Source of the DNA: Beverwykella pulmonaria
Taxonomy: Eukaryota > Ascomycota > Dothideomycetes > Pleosporales > Melanommataceae
DNA: 64,000 bases
Direction of reading: 5' to 3'
Assembly (NCBI GenBank): GCA_001599595.1
Contig: BCHH01000001.1
Span: 1,577,935-1,641,934 of the forward strand
In this document: piece after piece, positions 31,970 through 43,975 of the stretch
Numbering within the stretch: the stretch's first letter is position 1
Layout: every line of letters begins with the position of its first letter
Translations under genes and position numbers: made by a program
Notes under the pieces: model-generated
The model's input: only the letters and a program-made list of their open reading frames with translations
What the model was told of the DNA's origin: nothing
Database searches by the model: none

Positions 31970-34900
31970 TCAGTCCAACTCAATCACTTCTCGCTCTCTC
32001 TCGCCATTCATCATTTGGCTGCCGCCATTGCCCTTGGCCATAAATTGTTGTCTGCCATTGTTTTGCGGCAACCCAGGTCCTTTCGAGGGGCCTGGTGCTA
32101 TCGGCGCCGTTTTCCCCCCGTTCTCCTGTGTAAGCTGAGAACCACCGTCTATAGCACAGCCCATGACCGTTTCATGAAGTTTTCTTAAGGCCGCAGGAAT
32201 CCCATCCACGTCTGCAAGGATGCCAGAGCGAATGCCGAACCAGCCCTCCCCTGCATCCTTGTAAAGAGCACTCAGCGCCACCTTTAGTGTCTCGAGCCTC
32301 TTATGGTTCGGCGAGCGTTCAGCACTTGGTCGTACATCTGCGCCTTTCTTGTCATTATCTTCAATCTGCCAGCAAACGCCGTCGTCCTTGGGTCGAATGC
32401 GAATGTCGAAAGAACACAGGGGGTTTTCATAGGTGACACGGTACTTTCCAATAGCGTGCGCGTGTACGGCTGGGTTCCGAAGGTTGCCTGGCGCGGCCTC
32501 AAGCTCGCTAAGTGTCGATAGAATGGGTCGTGTAAAGATGAGCGTTGTACAAAATCGATCTAGGGCCGTGTGGTCGTCCGTGTACACTTCTGAGAGCTCG
32601 GGATTTCGTTCGTTGATGATTTCGACTAATAGCTTGCGAATGCGGTTGTGCGGATTGGTTGAGCCAAAGCTCACCTTGATGTCATTTTCTTGCCCAAAGT
32701 TGACGGTTGTGGTGCAGGATTTGCCGTATTGGAACTCCACTTGTTGCAAGGACGACGAGTTCAGCTTCATCTTGCGCTTCTGCAGGGTAGTTGTGAACGA
32801 CCGTAGTCGGTCTAAATCTCGCAAGCGGCTTTTAAGCTCATCGAAGGCCGACTCGCCAAACGGTGTGGACAGGAGAATTGCAAAGTTTCCATTCTCGGAG
32901 AAGGTGAAATTCTGTTGCGGAGAAGCTGACATGAGCTTCTGCATGTCGGTTGCGACCGACTTGACCATAGTCCCAGAGGCAATGTGCCATAGGTTGCGGT
33001 GATCAGACCTGAACCCCTGACACATGAGCCTGATCACGGGTTCGAGCCACGAATCTTCCCCTGGCTTCGAGGCTATCAAGTCGGAAGTCCTTATGTGCAG
33101 CACCCAGCCACACAAGAAATTCCGATGTACAGCTGGTCGTCGAGGAATTGCTAGTTCGGACTGTAGATTGTTGGGCTTTTGTTGTTTTCGCATTTCTCGC
33201 ATGGTGACGCGGAACGAGAGGAGTTGGAGCGCGACTCTCTCGACGCTGGATAGCGTGGTCCGACTGATTGGTGGCTTCACGTCCTGCTTTTCCATCTTCA
33301 ACTGCTCGACATACAAGATCGATGACCCCCTGGCACTCAGTTCGACGATCCACCAAGACTCGCCAGTCGAATCTGTCATGGCAGCCAGAGCCCATTTTGT
33401 TGACCAGCCGGTGGGCCAGTAAAAAGAATATTGCAAGACATTCAATTTGACGGCTTCTTTGACGGTTTCGATGCGTAATGCATGCTTAGCTATCAGCTTC
33501 CACCCAAGCTGCTGAGCATGCCGTTGAATAGTATCCTGGAGCGTTTGAGCTAGTAGCTGCGTAATGTTCGCACCAAGCTCTCCATCTCGGTTGATGTTCG
33601 ATTCCGTCCGGGCTGACAGAAGGCTAATGGGCTGAAGGATGTATTTTCCAGTAACAGGCTCCAAAGACAAGGTTGTCTTGTTGTCCGGGCCTCCCAGTGA
33701 GACCTCGAGGGTACAATCGGAGGGTTCCATCTCGGATAGCTTTGTCTTGGTGGTCATCTGCGCTGGTATATTGCTACAACCATTCTGTAGAATATAGCCA
33801 ACGTGCAGCGCGATAACCTTCTTCAGCATTCGTTCCATTGAAATGGTTTTCCAGTCAAACTTGAGATCAACGTCCGTGACTTCCACTCCGGAGCGAAACC
33901 ACCGTACCTTCAAGAACGAGACCGGCGGGCCTCGCCATGACATCTTCCCGCTTTTGGACTTCCCACTCGATATACCAATCTCAATCCAATTTTTTCTCCC
34001 TGGCTTGTCAGTCCAATACTGAATGACGAGTGCGCGGTGGACGGGCTCAATCTTGAGGGATCCAGCCCAACCTACTCGAAGCAGCTCGTGTGCTTGCGAC
34101 TTGAGAAGAGCAATCTTGTGGGTCAAAATGAAGTTGTGCAAAAAGTCAAAGCAACCGCTTATACCAGACTGTGCGAGAATGCTATCGAGTTGCAGCCTGA
34201 AATGCTGGTAAAATCGACCCTCTGTCGTAATGGAGGGCGCAGGGGAGAACAGTAGTCGAAGATCGACAAACACCCACGAATCAGATGTGTCTTCGCTGTA
34301 GCACAAGACATCAAGCTCGAACTCGTCTTCGACAACAAAGGTTGCCCGTCCGGACGCCACACGCCAATTTCTTAGGTGACGCGGAAGATTCTCGTGCACG
34401 TTGAGTCGAATCGCAAGTGTTGTGTTGAGGTATTGGAGGAGCTTGAACGCCTTTTCTGAAGAGAAGGGCTCTGGCGGAATGAAACCCATCTACCAAAAAA
34501 GTTAGCGATACGAAACGTTTTGGTCTAGGAAAAAGAGCACGTACGTCAGGTATCCACGCCGCTTTCCCCGATGACAAAACCTGCAGGGCAGTCCTTAGGT
34601 CGGGATTGAAATGCCTCGCCTGGTTTGTGTGCATCTTGATGTTCAACATCTGGAAATCTACTGCATCCATGCCAGCACTTTGCTCCCTTGTCCACGAGGA
34701 CAGATCGACCAGTTTGCAAACATCGACAGACGATTTCCTGCCCCACTCTGTGAGAACGAGCAGTTTGATAAACTTGCCCCTTTGCTCATGAGCGAACTTG
34801 GCTAAACGGAGCTTTTTCTCCTGGTTCGCCTGGGGATTTGCATTCACGAGGCCACCGTTCGCCTGGACATAGCCGTTGGACACCGTGCCGTTGGTGGGGT

Positions 34901-35264
34901 AGGGGTTGACGGGTATGTCGGCAAGGTTCTGGACCACCTCCATGAGTTCGTTGTAGCATTCCTGGGCAACGCGCAGTAGCAGCTTCGAGAGCGGATGGTA
35001 GAACTCGGACGCGATGTGGATGATCTCTGGTGGCAGCTGCGACAGCTGATTCGCGGTGGGCGCCGTCAACCCAGACGCGGATGAGGAGGCGCCATTGACA
35101 GCGGGTGCTTTCGTTTGTCCATTGGCCGAGGCAGCATCTCGGCGGGGAACACTGCGTTCTCCGTTGACGAGCTTGCCATCATGAGAGCGCTTTTTGCTCT
35201 CTCCATCTCTGGGGCCCGTCGCTCCGTCCGCGCCGCTGTGGTTCATGATGAGAATGCCTGGCAT
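31970..35264 (-). CDS. MED14: Mediator subunit 14 (Rgr1)
   Basis: Scaffold subunit joining the head, middle and tail of the Mediator complex at RNA polymerase II promoters. Exons 35264-34545 and 34489-31970 join in frame to 1079 residues, in the fungal size range. After a Ser/Asn-rich start comes the conserved MED14 N-domain: LSQLPPEIIHIASEFYHPLS, then KFIKLLVLTEWGRKSSVD and VCKLVDLSSWTREQSAGMDA. The junction WIPD-MGFIPPEPFSSEKAF restores the block preceding the repeat domain. A second in-frame ATG at residue 7 is an alternative start. Divergent from ATG22. Confidence 0.93.
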
Positions 35265-36309
35265 AGTCTGCTCCCAGTCGTTCTTTGGCCTGTCGGCGCG
35301 CGCGCCACTCCTGCCGCGCTCCTAGGCCTTCCCCAGTCCTCCCTCTGCTCACTCAAGGGTGTGCGCCGACGGTATGGTGGGTCGCGCAGGCGACAGCGCC
35401 GTGGTGGTCGTCTCGTGAATGGGGGGGGGCGGCCTCCGCGTCTCGGTTTGTGGTTCGACTTTTGGTTGTCGCAAAGGCGGTTGCGAGGGAGCGGCAGGCA
35501 AGAAGACGCGAGCGAGCGTGTATTCTTCGACGCTCACGGCAGGGGGTGTGCAGCGAGGGGTGATGGGTGATGGGTGATGGGTGAAAGGGCTGGCTCGGTG
35601 GAGACTATTGCATGTTCCGCTTTGGGCGGTCCGCGAATTGACCCGTGAACAGACAGGCACGTTGCGCGCGGGTGCGATAGGACGGGAATCGGTCGCGGGA
35701 GCCGGTCACGATGACTGTGGAGTGGTAGGTAGAAATATGGGGATGTCGGGCGGGGATGGGCAGCGCGTGGTGTTGACGTTGGTGGAATGCGAGATGAGTG
35801 CTGAAAGGGCCAAGACAGCCCTGGACGGCTTGGCGGGGCCCAAACAAGGATGGATGGTGAATGGCCAGTAAATGCGCCGAACGAATGAATAAGCAGCCCG
35901 CCAGTCGTGCATCGCTGCAGACGGCAGCCGCCTCAGACGCGTGTGGTGGACAGACAGGCACAAAGCCGCCACAAGCTGCCCGAGTGCATCATTGCATTCT
36001 TATTATTGCGGTCGTGATGGAGGCCGTCGAGGCCGTCGCAGGCACATGTCTGGCTGTCGCGGGTCACACCTCCCTGGTGCCTGCCCTCTCCATATGCATG
36101 CTCCCCACGAGATCCAGCTCACCGTCCTCCCCCGGCCTGGCTGTGAATCCCCGAATGCCCCCCCTACCGCCGTTGCTCTACACATTCCCTGGCCTTCTTA
36201 AACGCCCTCTCCTGCGCCTCCTCTGCTCCCCGCCTCTGCCTCCGCCATCTTCCTTCGCGCTCGCCATGTCCCAGTCCCGGTGACGCAGCGCCCGCCAATC
36301 AGCATCGCC
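35265..36309. promoter_or_regulatory. Divergent MED14-ATG22 spacer
   Basis: 1.05 kb between two start codons. It contains a GGGTGAT heptamer run (about four units, 35558-35584) and a G9 tract near 35424. No convincing ORF. Confidence 0.45.
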
Positions 36310-38407
36310 ATGGTTCCCAGGCTAGAGCCGCGTCCGCGGCCAGAGCTTCCTCGCGATGCCTCTGCGCACTCCAAGGCCTCCCTTCCCGCGTCGTCGCAGT
36401 CCAACGAGGCCGACGATGAGCAGAGCCTCTCCGAGCTGACCGACGTCATGGACCACAATCCATCGCCGCCGCACTATGCTGGCGAAGACACGCGTTTGAC
36501 CAGCCACAAAGAGCTGTCCGGCTTCTACATGTACGGATGGGCCGCAGAGGTACCTACCTAGTATCCAGCACACTCCCAGGGCGCGATGCTGATACAACTA
36601 CACAGGTCTTCGTCGTCTGTGGAATGGGCAGCTTTATCCCTGTCACCCTCGAACAGCTCGCGCGCGAGAATGGATACCTCCAGTCAGACCCAAACAAGCC
36701 CTGCCCAAGCAGCTTCGATCCCCAAAAGGACAGCGACACATGCGTCGTCCCCTTCCTTGGCCTGGAGATCAACACTGCCAGTTTCGTCATGTACACCTTC
36801 TCCATAAGCGTCCTCATACAGGCCCTGCTTATTATCTCCATGTCCGGGGCCGCAGACCATGGGCGGTTCCGCAAGACGTTCCTGCTTTGGTTTGCCCTGG
36901 TTGGGTCAACAGCGATGATGCTATTTCTTGCCGTAGTTCCGAAGTGGTACATGCTAGGCGCGGTTTTGGCTGTCATAGCAAATACCTGCTTCGGAGCTTC
37001 ATTCGTCCTACTCAACTCCTTCCTGCCCCTTCTTGTGCGCTATCATCCAACCGTTCAGTTCGCCAACCGTTCGGGCGAATCGTCGTATCTGGGTGACGAG
37101 GATCTGGATGGATCCAATAATTCCTCCATTCGAAGGGAGGCCCAGTATTCGAACGAGCTAGCTGAAGAAGAAACTCTGATGGATGGAGTGGTAGATGCAA
37201 CGACGGCACTCCTCCCACCCTCACGCTCCGAAATCGATCTTACCGTTCCCAACCCCAAATCACAAGCAACGCCATCCCAGGAACTGGCCCTCTCTACCAG
37301 GATATCCTCGTCTGGAATTGCCATTGGATATATCGCTGCTCTCCTCCTGCAGACCGTCTCCATCATCGTTCTGATCATGTTTCGATCCAGCACCTTTGGC
37401 CTCCGACTTGTGCTTTTCATGATTGGTTTGTGGTGGTTCGTGTTTACGATTCCCTCTGCCATGTGGCTCCGTCCCCGTCCTGGGCCTCCTCTACACATAC
37501 ACTCTTCGTCCCCCCTCAGAATGTGTCTAGCGTATTTCACCTACTCCTGGAAGTCTCTCGGACGGACTGTAATGCACGCCCGGCAACTGAAAGATCTGAT
37601 TCTCTTCCTTGCAGCCTGGTTTTTGCTATCAGACGCCATCGCCACCGTCACAGGGACCGCTGTGCTCTTCGCCAAAACAACATTGGGCATGCGACCTGCG
37701 AATCTCGCGCTCATCAACGTAATAGTCACCGTAACTGGCGTCGTCGGCGCATTCACCTGGTCCCGAATAAGCATCTTTCTGCGGCTGAGACCATCACAGA
37801 CCATCTTGGCCTGTATCCTACTATTTGAAGTTATACCCATCTATGCGCTGCTTGGCTACGTTCCCGCCATTAGGCGCTCAGGCTCCTTTGGTTTGCAGCA
37901 GCAATGGGAAATGTACCCGCTAGGAGCCGTGTACGGGTTCGTCCTGGGCGGACTGAGCAGCTATTGCCGAAGCTTGTTTGGAGAGCTGATTCCGCCCGGG
38001 TTCGAGGCTGCATTTTATGCACTATATGCGATTACCGACAAGGGCAGCAGTGTCTTTGGGCCTGCTATTGTAGGCGCCATCACAGATCGTTATGGCGAAA
38101 TTAGACCCGTAAGCTCTTTCCCTTTCCTCTTTAGTAGACCAGTGCGAAAGTCTAAATCTCGGGCAATTCTTATTCCCCTTCCTCCTCAATGCTTTGTAGA
38201 ACGTGTACTAATCAATATCCATAGGCATTCTGGTTTTTAGCAGTTCTGATCGCATTGCCTTTCCCACTGATGATGTTCGTCGATGTAGAGCGCGGAAGAA
38301 CGGAGGCCATTTCACTTGCAAGAGAACTGGAAGACATATCCAAGTCGCGAGAGGAGAGCGAGAATGGGATGAACGAGGGTTTAAATTATCTCATAGAAGA
38401 GCATTAG
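36310..38407 (+). CDS. ATG22: Vacuolar amino-acid effluxer Atg22
   Basis: MFS-like vacuolar membrane protein that exports amino acids released by breakdown of autophagic bodies. Exons 36310-36549, 36606-38108 and 38225-38407 join in frame to 641 residues. The family start [20 protein letters not shown] crosses the first junction correctly. About ten to twelve hydrophobic segments follow, with a long acidic cytosolic loop (about residues 240-310) and the Atg22 block [20 protein letters not shown] then [20 protein letters not shown]. The last exon completes the final membrane segment ([20 protein letters not shown]) and an acidic tail. The ATG at 36310 is the first in-frame Met. Confidence 0.94.
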
Positions 38408-38956
38408 CGTTAAGTCAGCATCTGCATTGAACAGGAGTTCAGCATTGGGAATTATGCTTTATCGATCATTTAGAAATTCATTTCAATATAGGGCTCATAT
38501 TCTTTGGTGTTAAGCATTCATCATGCTTTGCCTTATTGATAATGCCGTCTTTATCAACAATTCGACATTCCGGACTGCGGCGGACTATGAAGTAATTCCA
38601 AACTGAGGACGATCAACCTAATTTTGTTCTGCTAAGTGCTATTGCATTTGCAGGAAGTTCGTTCGCTCGAATATTCACGAGTTCGTTCAGAGTTGATAAT
38701 ATTATTAAGATCCATTTTCTTTTAGGCATTCCTCACGTCATCATTTAGAAGCCACCACTATAAGACACCCAATCAAAAGGGCTGGTCCAATAGATATTAC
38801 CACGATTGTGTACCATGGTTCCTTGCTCTGCCGCGGACCAGTTGTTAGATGTAAGACCTACTCCAGTTCCTTTGGCGCGCAGTCCAACTACACATAAATG
38901 CCCTCGTCGCGCCTTCGTCGCACTCTCAAGTTTATGAAAACCACTTCTCTACGAGT
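38408..38956. other. Spacer ATG22/P450
   Basis: 549 bp, AT-rich. It serves as ATG22 3' flank and P450 promoter; no distinct element identified. Confidence 0.4.
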
Positions 38957-40769
38957 ATGATAAACACTGTTATTGTCAGCTGTGCGGCTCTCGTGGTAGC
39001 TTATGTGTGTCTCAAGGTCAAGACGTGGAGTAGGAACTACAAAATTGCTGAAACAACAGGCTTCCCAACGTTCTATTCGCCGTACGTCTGTCTAGCGTAA
39101 ACAGCCTCTGCTAACTTTGGGCAGGGTGCACATCTCTGATGTTTGGTGGCTCACATTATACCCCTTTCTAGCGCCCTGGATCCGACGTCTCCCTCTCAAA
39201 TGGCACCTCCCATGGTTACCGTAAATGCTCNCCCCCCCCCCCCCTCCCTCCAGATTTCCACCCGAATCCAACTAACAGCACAGTCTCTCCTGCATCTTCC
39301 ACATCTGGAAAGCCGGACATTCACCCTTCGCCTCGACCAACACATCCACGCTCCTCCTTGCCACACCCAATGGCAACATACTATGGACATGCTCTCCCAC
39401 AATCACAAAACAGCTCTTCACCCTGCCCACAATACAAAGTCCAGTCGATATGCTCGGGTTCTTTGACGTCTTCGGGCCTACGATTGGCTCCGTGGAAGGC
39501 GAAGAGTGGAAAAAACACCGTAAAATCGTTGCCTATGGATTAAATCCTTCCACACTGCCACGCGTATGGAAAGAGACTATGCACCAAACAAATACTTTGA
39601 TTAAGCAGTGGAAGGAAGATGGGGGCGTGATTGAAGTGTCGAACCACTGGACATGTCGGCTCGCATTACATGTCATCTCTGGGGTTTTCTTTGGTCGGAA
39701 GTTGGAGTGGGGCGATTATTCTCAGACATCGGACGCAACCACAGCAGAAGCAAAGAGCCGCTCGCTCAGCTTCGAAACCGCCTTGTTTACAGTGATCAAA
39801 CGAATAGGACTCATTTTCATCTTCCCCCGGTTTCTCCTCCGAACCCTGCCATTCAAAGCATGTCGCGAGACGTACGGCGCACTGATGAGCTTCACAGCTC
39901 ATACACAAGACCTGCGCACGCAAGCCCTCCATAACATCTCCGATGAATCATTGAAGAGGCCCAAAACAATCTTAGAATCCATCACCGTGGCTGGATCATC
40001 CGAGACGCTCTCCGAAGGCAGCGTAATCGGAAATATCTTCTTCACACTAATGGCCGGCCACGAGACGTCAGGCAACACACTTTCATTCTCTCTGCTCCTC
40101 TTCGCTTTGTACCCAGAGTATCAGCGCGAAGTACAAAAAGAGCTGGACGGGCATTTTGGATCTCGGCTGCAGGAGGACTGGAGCGTAGAGGCCGACTATC
40201 CTGCGCTCCAGAAGGGATATCTCGGGATGGTGACCAAGGAGGTGATGCGCGTTTACCACCCAGTCCAGTTTGTGATGCGCCGCGCGGTAACACCAACGAT
40301 ACTACTCGACGAAGGTGGGAAATCGCATTTGGTACCAGCGAATACTTTGTGCATGCTCAACTTCGCAGCTGCATTCCAGGATCCATCAGCATTTCCCCCA
40401 CGTCCCGTTTCCCCTGCTCGCCGAGCAGAACTGCACCACTCACCAGCAATCGATTTCGATCCATCACGCTGGGCCAACGCTTCTGAAGAATTTCTGCACT
40501 GGCCGTTTGGTTACGGTGGAAGACAGTGTCCCGGGAAGGCCTTTGCGCAGGTCGAGATAGCTGCTTTTCTGGCAGGACTGCTGAAGGAGTATAGGCTAGA
40601 TTTGGTGGTTGATGAAAGTGTGTTGGGCGATTGTGGGGGCGACGTGGGGAGGGCATACGAGATGACCAGGGACGAGGCTATTAGGAGGTTGGGAGACAAG
40701 GTAGATTTTAATGTTGCATTACAGATGCTAGAGAAGTTGCCGATTAGGTTGGTCAAGAGGGATGAGTGA
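38957..40769 (+). CDS. Cytochrome P450 monooxygenase
   Basis: Membrane-anchored class II P450. Exons 38957-39081, 39125-39220 and 39284-40769 join in frame to 568 residues. N-terminal anchor INTVIVSCAALVVAYVCLKV. Canonical motifs: helix-I AGHETSG, a K-helix EVMR, a PERF-type FDPSRW, and the haem loop FGYGGRQCPG with its cysteine thiolate at about residue 489. Intron 1 is only 43 nt and intron 2 (63 nt) contains a poly-C tract with an undetermined base (39231). I cannot assign a CYP family or substrate. No backbone enzyme of a secondary-metabolite cluster is nearby, so it may act alone. Confidence 0.9.
39231..39244. other. Undetermined base plus C13 run
   Basis: A single N at 39231 followed by 13 C residues, inside intron 2 of the P450. 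It is probably a homopolymer sequencing ambiguity; coding sequence is not affected if the intron model is right. Confidence 0.9.
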
Positions 40770-41054
40770 TTGGATGGGGAAATTTGGATTATGGATGGTG
40801 AGCATTTGGAAGACGAGTGGACGTGACTTATTTACATGCCATCAAACAGCCCCATATAGCATAAGTTTCCCTGAGCCGATATTACGAACCTCGCCTTTAT
40901 TAGACGCACACAGCAGCTAAGTGTTCATCCGCATCATTCATCATGCTCCAACCACATCTATATCTGGTCAATCCTGTTCACATCTAGTTTCCTCTTCCTT
41001 ATTTCCGCTCCTCACCGTGCACACACCCCTCGTGAAGTCGACAAAAAAGCAAAA
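40770..41054. other. Spacer P450/5S rRNA
   Basis: 285 bp with no gene. Two short A runs just left of the 5S gene (41043-41048 and 41051-41055) read as T runs on the minus strand and are the likely RNA polymerase III terminator. Confidence 0.5.
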
Positions 41055-41173
41055 ACATACAACAGCAGGTATTCGCTAATGGTCTCCCACTTAACTACTA
41101 ACCCACCGGTAAGCCACTTCAGTACCCAAGATCGGACGGGTTTGGCTGTGCTTAGCTTCCTATGGTCGTATGT
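41055..41173 (-). rRNA. 5S ribosomal RNA
   Basis: 119-nt 5S rRNA read on the minus strand, starting ACATACGACCATAGG and ending CTGTTGTATGT, the ascomycete termini that pair as helix I. The loop-B/C block CCCGTCCGATCT is intact, and helix III closes as CAG-CCAA with TTGG...CTG. The helix IV strands GTTAAGTGG and CCATTAGC pair with one bulged G; the helix V strands pair with a few G-U pairs. Helix II has one mismatch. A TATTTATA box lies 24-31 nt upstream (41197-41204), as in Neurospora-type dispersed 5S genes, and a T run follows the 3' end. It is a single dispersed copy, not in an rDNA unit. It differs from standard sequences in helices II and III, so it could be a minor isotype. Confidence 0.88.
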
Positions 41174-41338
41174 GATAGGTTCGACCGGAATATTGGTATA
41201 AATACGAGGTAGATGGTTTAGTCAAAGGGAGAAAGAATAGGGGGGCCGGAAGTGTGCTGTACAGGCGCGCTGTATCTGTAAGAGGTGGTTTCGCGAACAC
41301 AGCATAATGAAGTGGATGTACTAATGAATAAGTCTTTC
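41174..41338. promoter_or_regulatory. 5S upstream region with TATA-like box
   Basis: Holds the TATTTATA element (41197-41204, minus strand) about 28 nt upstream of the 5S start, then the 3' flank of the ligase gene. Confidence 0.6.
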
Positions 41339-43975
41339 TTACTCTGCATCCTCCTCTTCACCATCCACCTTCTCCTCCTTCATCGGAACTCTCATCTCCT
41401 GCTTCCTATACAGCGCCGCCAAATCCGCCGCCTCAGTCGCCTCATCAATCCCCTTATCCTCCCTGACCTTCAAAAACCTAGGAAACCTCGTACTCAACCC
41501 CCTCTCTTCGCTTACCAGCCCGATCGCCGCCGTATACGTCGGACTCAACGTAATGTCTGCGAACGCAATCTCCCAAACCTCCTGCGGCTCGAACCAGACA
41601 TCCGGCCAGCCTCCTCCACCATTATAGTCGACGTAATGCGGCTTCTCGCTGAGTACGTTTGTATTCTCTGGGTCGTCTTTCTCGTACTTTTCGCGGTTGG
41701 CTTTGTAGAACGTGTCGGTGAAGCCGGACATGCATTTTGTAACTGCTTCGAGAGAGCCTGTTTCTGCATTTCGCACAGCGAGGAGAATAGGCGACCACCA
41801 TTTTGACTTGCGGCCTGAGCCGTGGAAGCCGCCGACGGGGATGAGGTCGAGGGTCTCGGCAGAGGTGTTGTAGTCCTTTTTGACTTTGAGCCAGGAATCG
41901 AGTCGTTTGTCGGGTTCGTAGGTGGAGAGAAGAGGTTTGCGGCGGGATGAAGTTTTAGAATCATCTTTTGAGTTTTCACTGGTAGAAGATTTGGCTTTGG
42001 ATTTAGTCTTCGAGGCCTTTCCTTGCTTCTTTGAGACAGTACTATCTGCTGGCTGATCATCTGATGGGGCATCGAATTCGGCTTGGAGATCTGGATTTGG
42101 CGCATTATCGAGAACTTTGACCATAATTCCTTCGCATTTGATATCAGTGGCGCTCTTGAAGAAGGCCTGTATAGCTTCCACATCGGCTGACGTCGTATCC
42201 AAATTCTTGACCCATGTAAAGTGGTGGGGAATCTCAACAAAAAGACTTCGAAGGAGCTCTCTCCGCTCTCTGAACGGTCGATCTAGGAGTTCCTCGCCGT
42301 TTAGGTACATCAGGTCGAACGCGAAGAGGCAAACGTCGATTTTGACACTGCCAATCAATACATCTTTCCTCGCCCTATTGGCAAGCGTCTGAAACGTCTT
42401 TAACTCGCCGGATTCGCGGTCTATAGCAACAACCTCACCTTCGAGTATGAAGCTCGACACCCCTTCTCCTCGAATCTTGGGAATTAAAGAGACCAAGTCG
42501 GGATATTTGTCTGTCATTATTTCCAGATGACGGGAAAATATGGTCACCTTCCCACTCTCATCACAATGGACTTGTGCTCTCTGTCCATCATATTTGTATT
42601 CGCAACTGAAGTGCCTCCCAGGCAGTTTCGTAAGCATCTCCCCCAAATCACGCGTAATGCTCCCAAGCATAGGCCGAAGTGGAATATGGAGGGCCAGCCC
42701 ACAGCGAACAAGAAGCTCATCGCAAACACCAATCTCAAGGAGAGTGGGAACTAAGTCATTGTAGTTGGGACGCCGGGCAAAGCAGGCTTTGACGATTTCC
42801 TCGTTTTTAGACCAGACCTCTGCCAGCTCTTCTTTTTTCAGCTTAGATAGAGATTTGGGATCCCGAGTTTCGAACTCCGCCCCCGGCGGTCTCGAGAGCA
42901 TGAATGCACGCGAGAGAGCGATAAGCATTGTAGTTTTTACTGCCCCTATCCTGAGGTGACGAACAAGCGTCCTGACAATATACCGGCTTTCCTCTGCACC
43001 TCTAGCGTCTTGTACAAGGCGCTCCACAATCCTTTGCTTTGCCTCCACACTTCCATGACCCTTGCTACTCGCAATCTTAACCAGCGAGTCGAACACGCTC
43101 TTTATGGTGAGAGGTTTGGGCTTTCGTAGAGTAAAAGACTGCCTCTTCTTTGCCTCGAACGCAACATCGCCGGGATCGCCGTACTTATTATACAGTGTTT
43201 TCAGACCTGCATTGTCCAAGCCGCACACTTTCTTCAATGCCTTTGATATTGCAGACCCGCCCAGCCCAAGTTCAAGGTCGATATAGGGAGGAGATATCGC
43301 GTTCGTTGCGAGCCAGACTGCAGGTAGCAAGCTCTCCGGGTCTCCTTCGATCATCGTTCGCAGCATGTTGACCAACGTGTCTACGATTTTGATTCTGCTC
43401 GTTGTGCTGTTTACCAACACGAAACAACGTGTCAACAGCGCATACGACGCGTGTCCTCCTTCTGACGCCCAATGCTTTTGCAGATCAGGTATGTATTTCG
43501 CAGGCTCGAACTCGAGTGGACTCTGGTCGAAGGGGATGTTTGCAGAGATGGTGTCTTCTTCCGTGGCCGTGGACTGGAGAGAGAGGGTATTTTTCTGCTT
43601 CAGGAGCATGGGCATCGGTATTTCGGAGGGATGGGGTTCACAATCTATGTCTTTAGTATTCTTAGGCTCTTGATACGCCGTATCTTTTAGAGGTTTTCCA
43701 GGGTCATCATAGAGGTCATTGGAGCTTTCGATATCCCCGTTCTGATCCTCTTTGTTCCATTCTTCTTGCAGCTGTCGGGCGAGCTCTTCATCCGTCAGCT
43801 CAGATTTGCTCTGACCCACACCTTCCGCCGTTCGGGTATTCTCCTCTTTCTTCGCACTCGTTGTGCCTTTCGCAGCATCTTCCTTCTGCTTCGCGAAGAA
43901 GTAATCCAAGCTTCGGACGGGCTGGTTCGAGCCCTTGTGGTCATTCTTTTTGCGGCGCTTCGCTGGGCTGCTCAT
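41339..43975 (-). CDS. CDC9: DNA ligase I (ATP-dependent)
   Basis: Replicative DNA ligase that seals Okazaki fragments and repair nicks. A single exon of 878 residues from the ATG at 43975. The N-terminus has a basic cluster (MSSPAKRRKK) and a PCNA-box-like RSLDYFF. The DNA-binding domain precedes the nucleotidyltransferase core with the AMP-accepting lysine, about Lys461, in EYKYDGQRAQVH. Motif III is DVCLFAFDLMYLNGEELLDR, motif IV EGIMVK, motif V RLDSWLKVKKDY. A Lys/Ser-rich low-complexity insert (about residues 640-685) sits between motifs IV and V. An ACGCGT (44105) lies about 130 bp upstream, the element that drives G1/S ligase expression in yeast (its role here is inferred). Confidence 0.95.
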   Translation of the reverse strand: MSSPAKRRKKNDHKGSNQPVRSLDYFFAKQKEDAAKGTTSAKKEENTRTAEGVGQSKSELTDEELARQLQEEWNKEDQNGDIESSNDLYDDPGKPLKDTAYQEPKNTKDIDCEPHPSEIPMPMLLKQKNTLSLQSTATEEDTISANIPFDQSPLEFEPAKYIPDLQKHWASEGGHASYALLTRCFVLVNSTTSRIKIVDTLVNMLRTMIEGDPESLLPAVWLATNAISPPYIDLELGLGGSAISKALKKVCGLDNAGLKTLYNKYGDPGDVAFEAKKRQSFTLRKPKPLTIKSVFDSLVKIASSKGHGSVEAKQRIVERLVQDARGAEESRYIVRTLVRHLRIGAVKTTMLIALSRAFMLSRPPGAEFETRDPKSLSKLKKEELAEVWSKNEEIVKACFARRPNYNDLVPTLLEIGVCDELLVRCGLALHIPLRPMLGSITRDLGEMLTKLPGRHFSCEYKYDGQRAQVHCDESGKVTIFSRHLEIMTDKYPDLVSLIPKIRGEGVSSFILEGEVVAIDRESGELKTFQTLANRARKDVLIGSVKIDVCLFAFDLMYLNGEELLDRPFRERRELLRSLFVEIPHHFTWVKNLDTTSADVEAIQAFFKSATDIKCEGIMVKVLDNAPNPDLQAEFDAPSDDQPADSTVSKKQGKASKTKSKAKSSTSENSKDDSKTSSRRKPLLSTYEPDKRLDSWLKVKKDYNTSAETLDLIPVGGFHGSGRKSKWWSPILLAVRNAETGSLEAVTKCMSGFTDTFYKANREKYEKDDPENTNVLSEKPHYVDYNGGGGWPDVWFEPQEVWEIAFADITLSPTYTAAIGLVSEERGLSTRFPRFLKVREDKGIDEATEAADLAALYRKQEMRVPMKEEKVDGEEEDAE

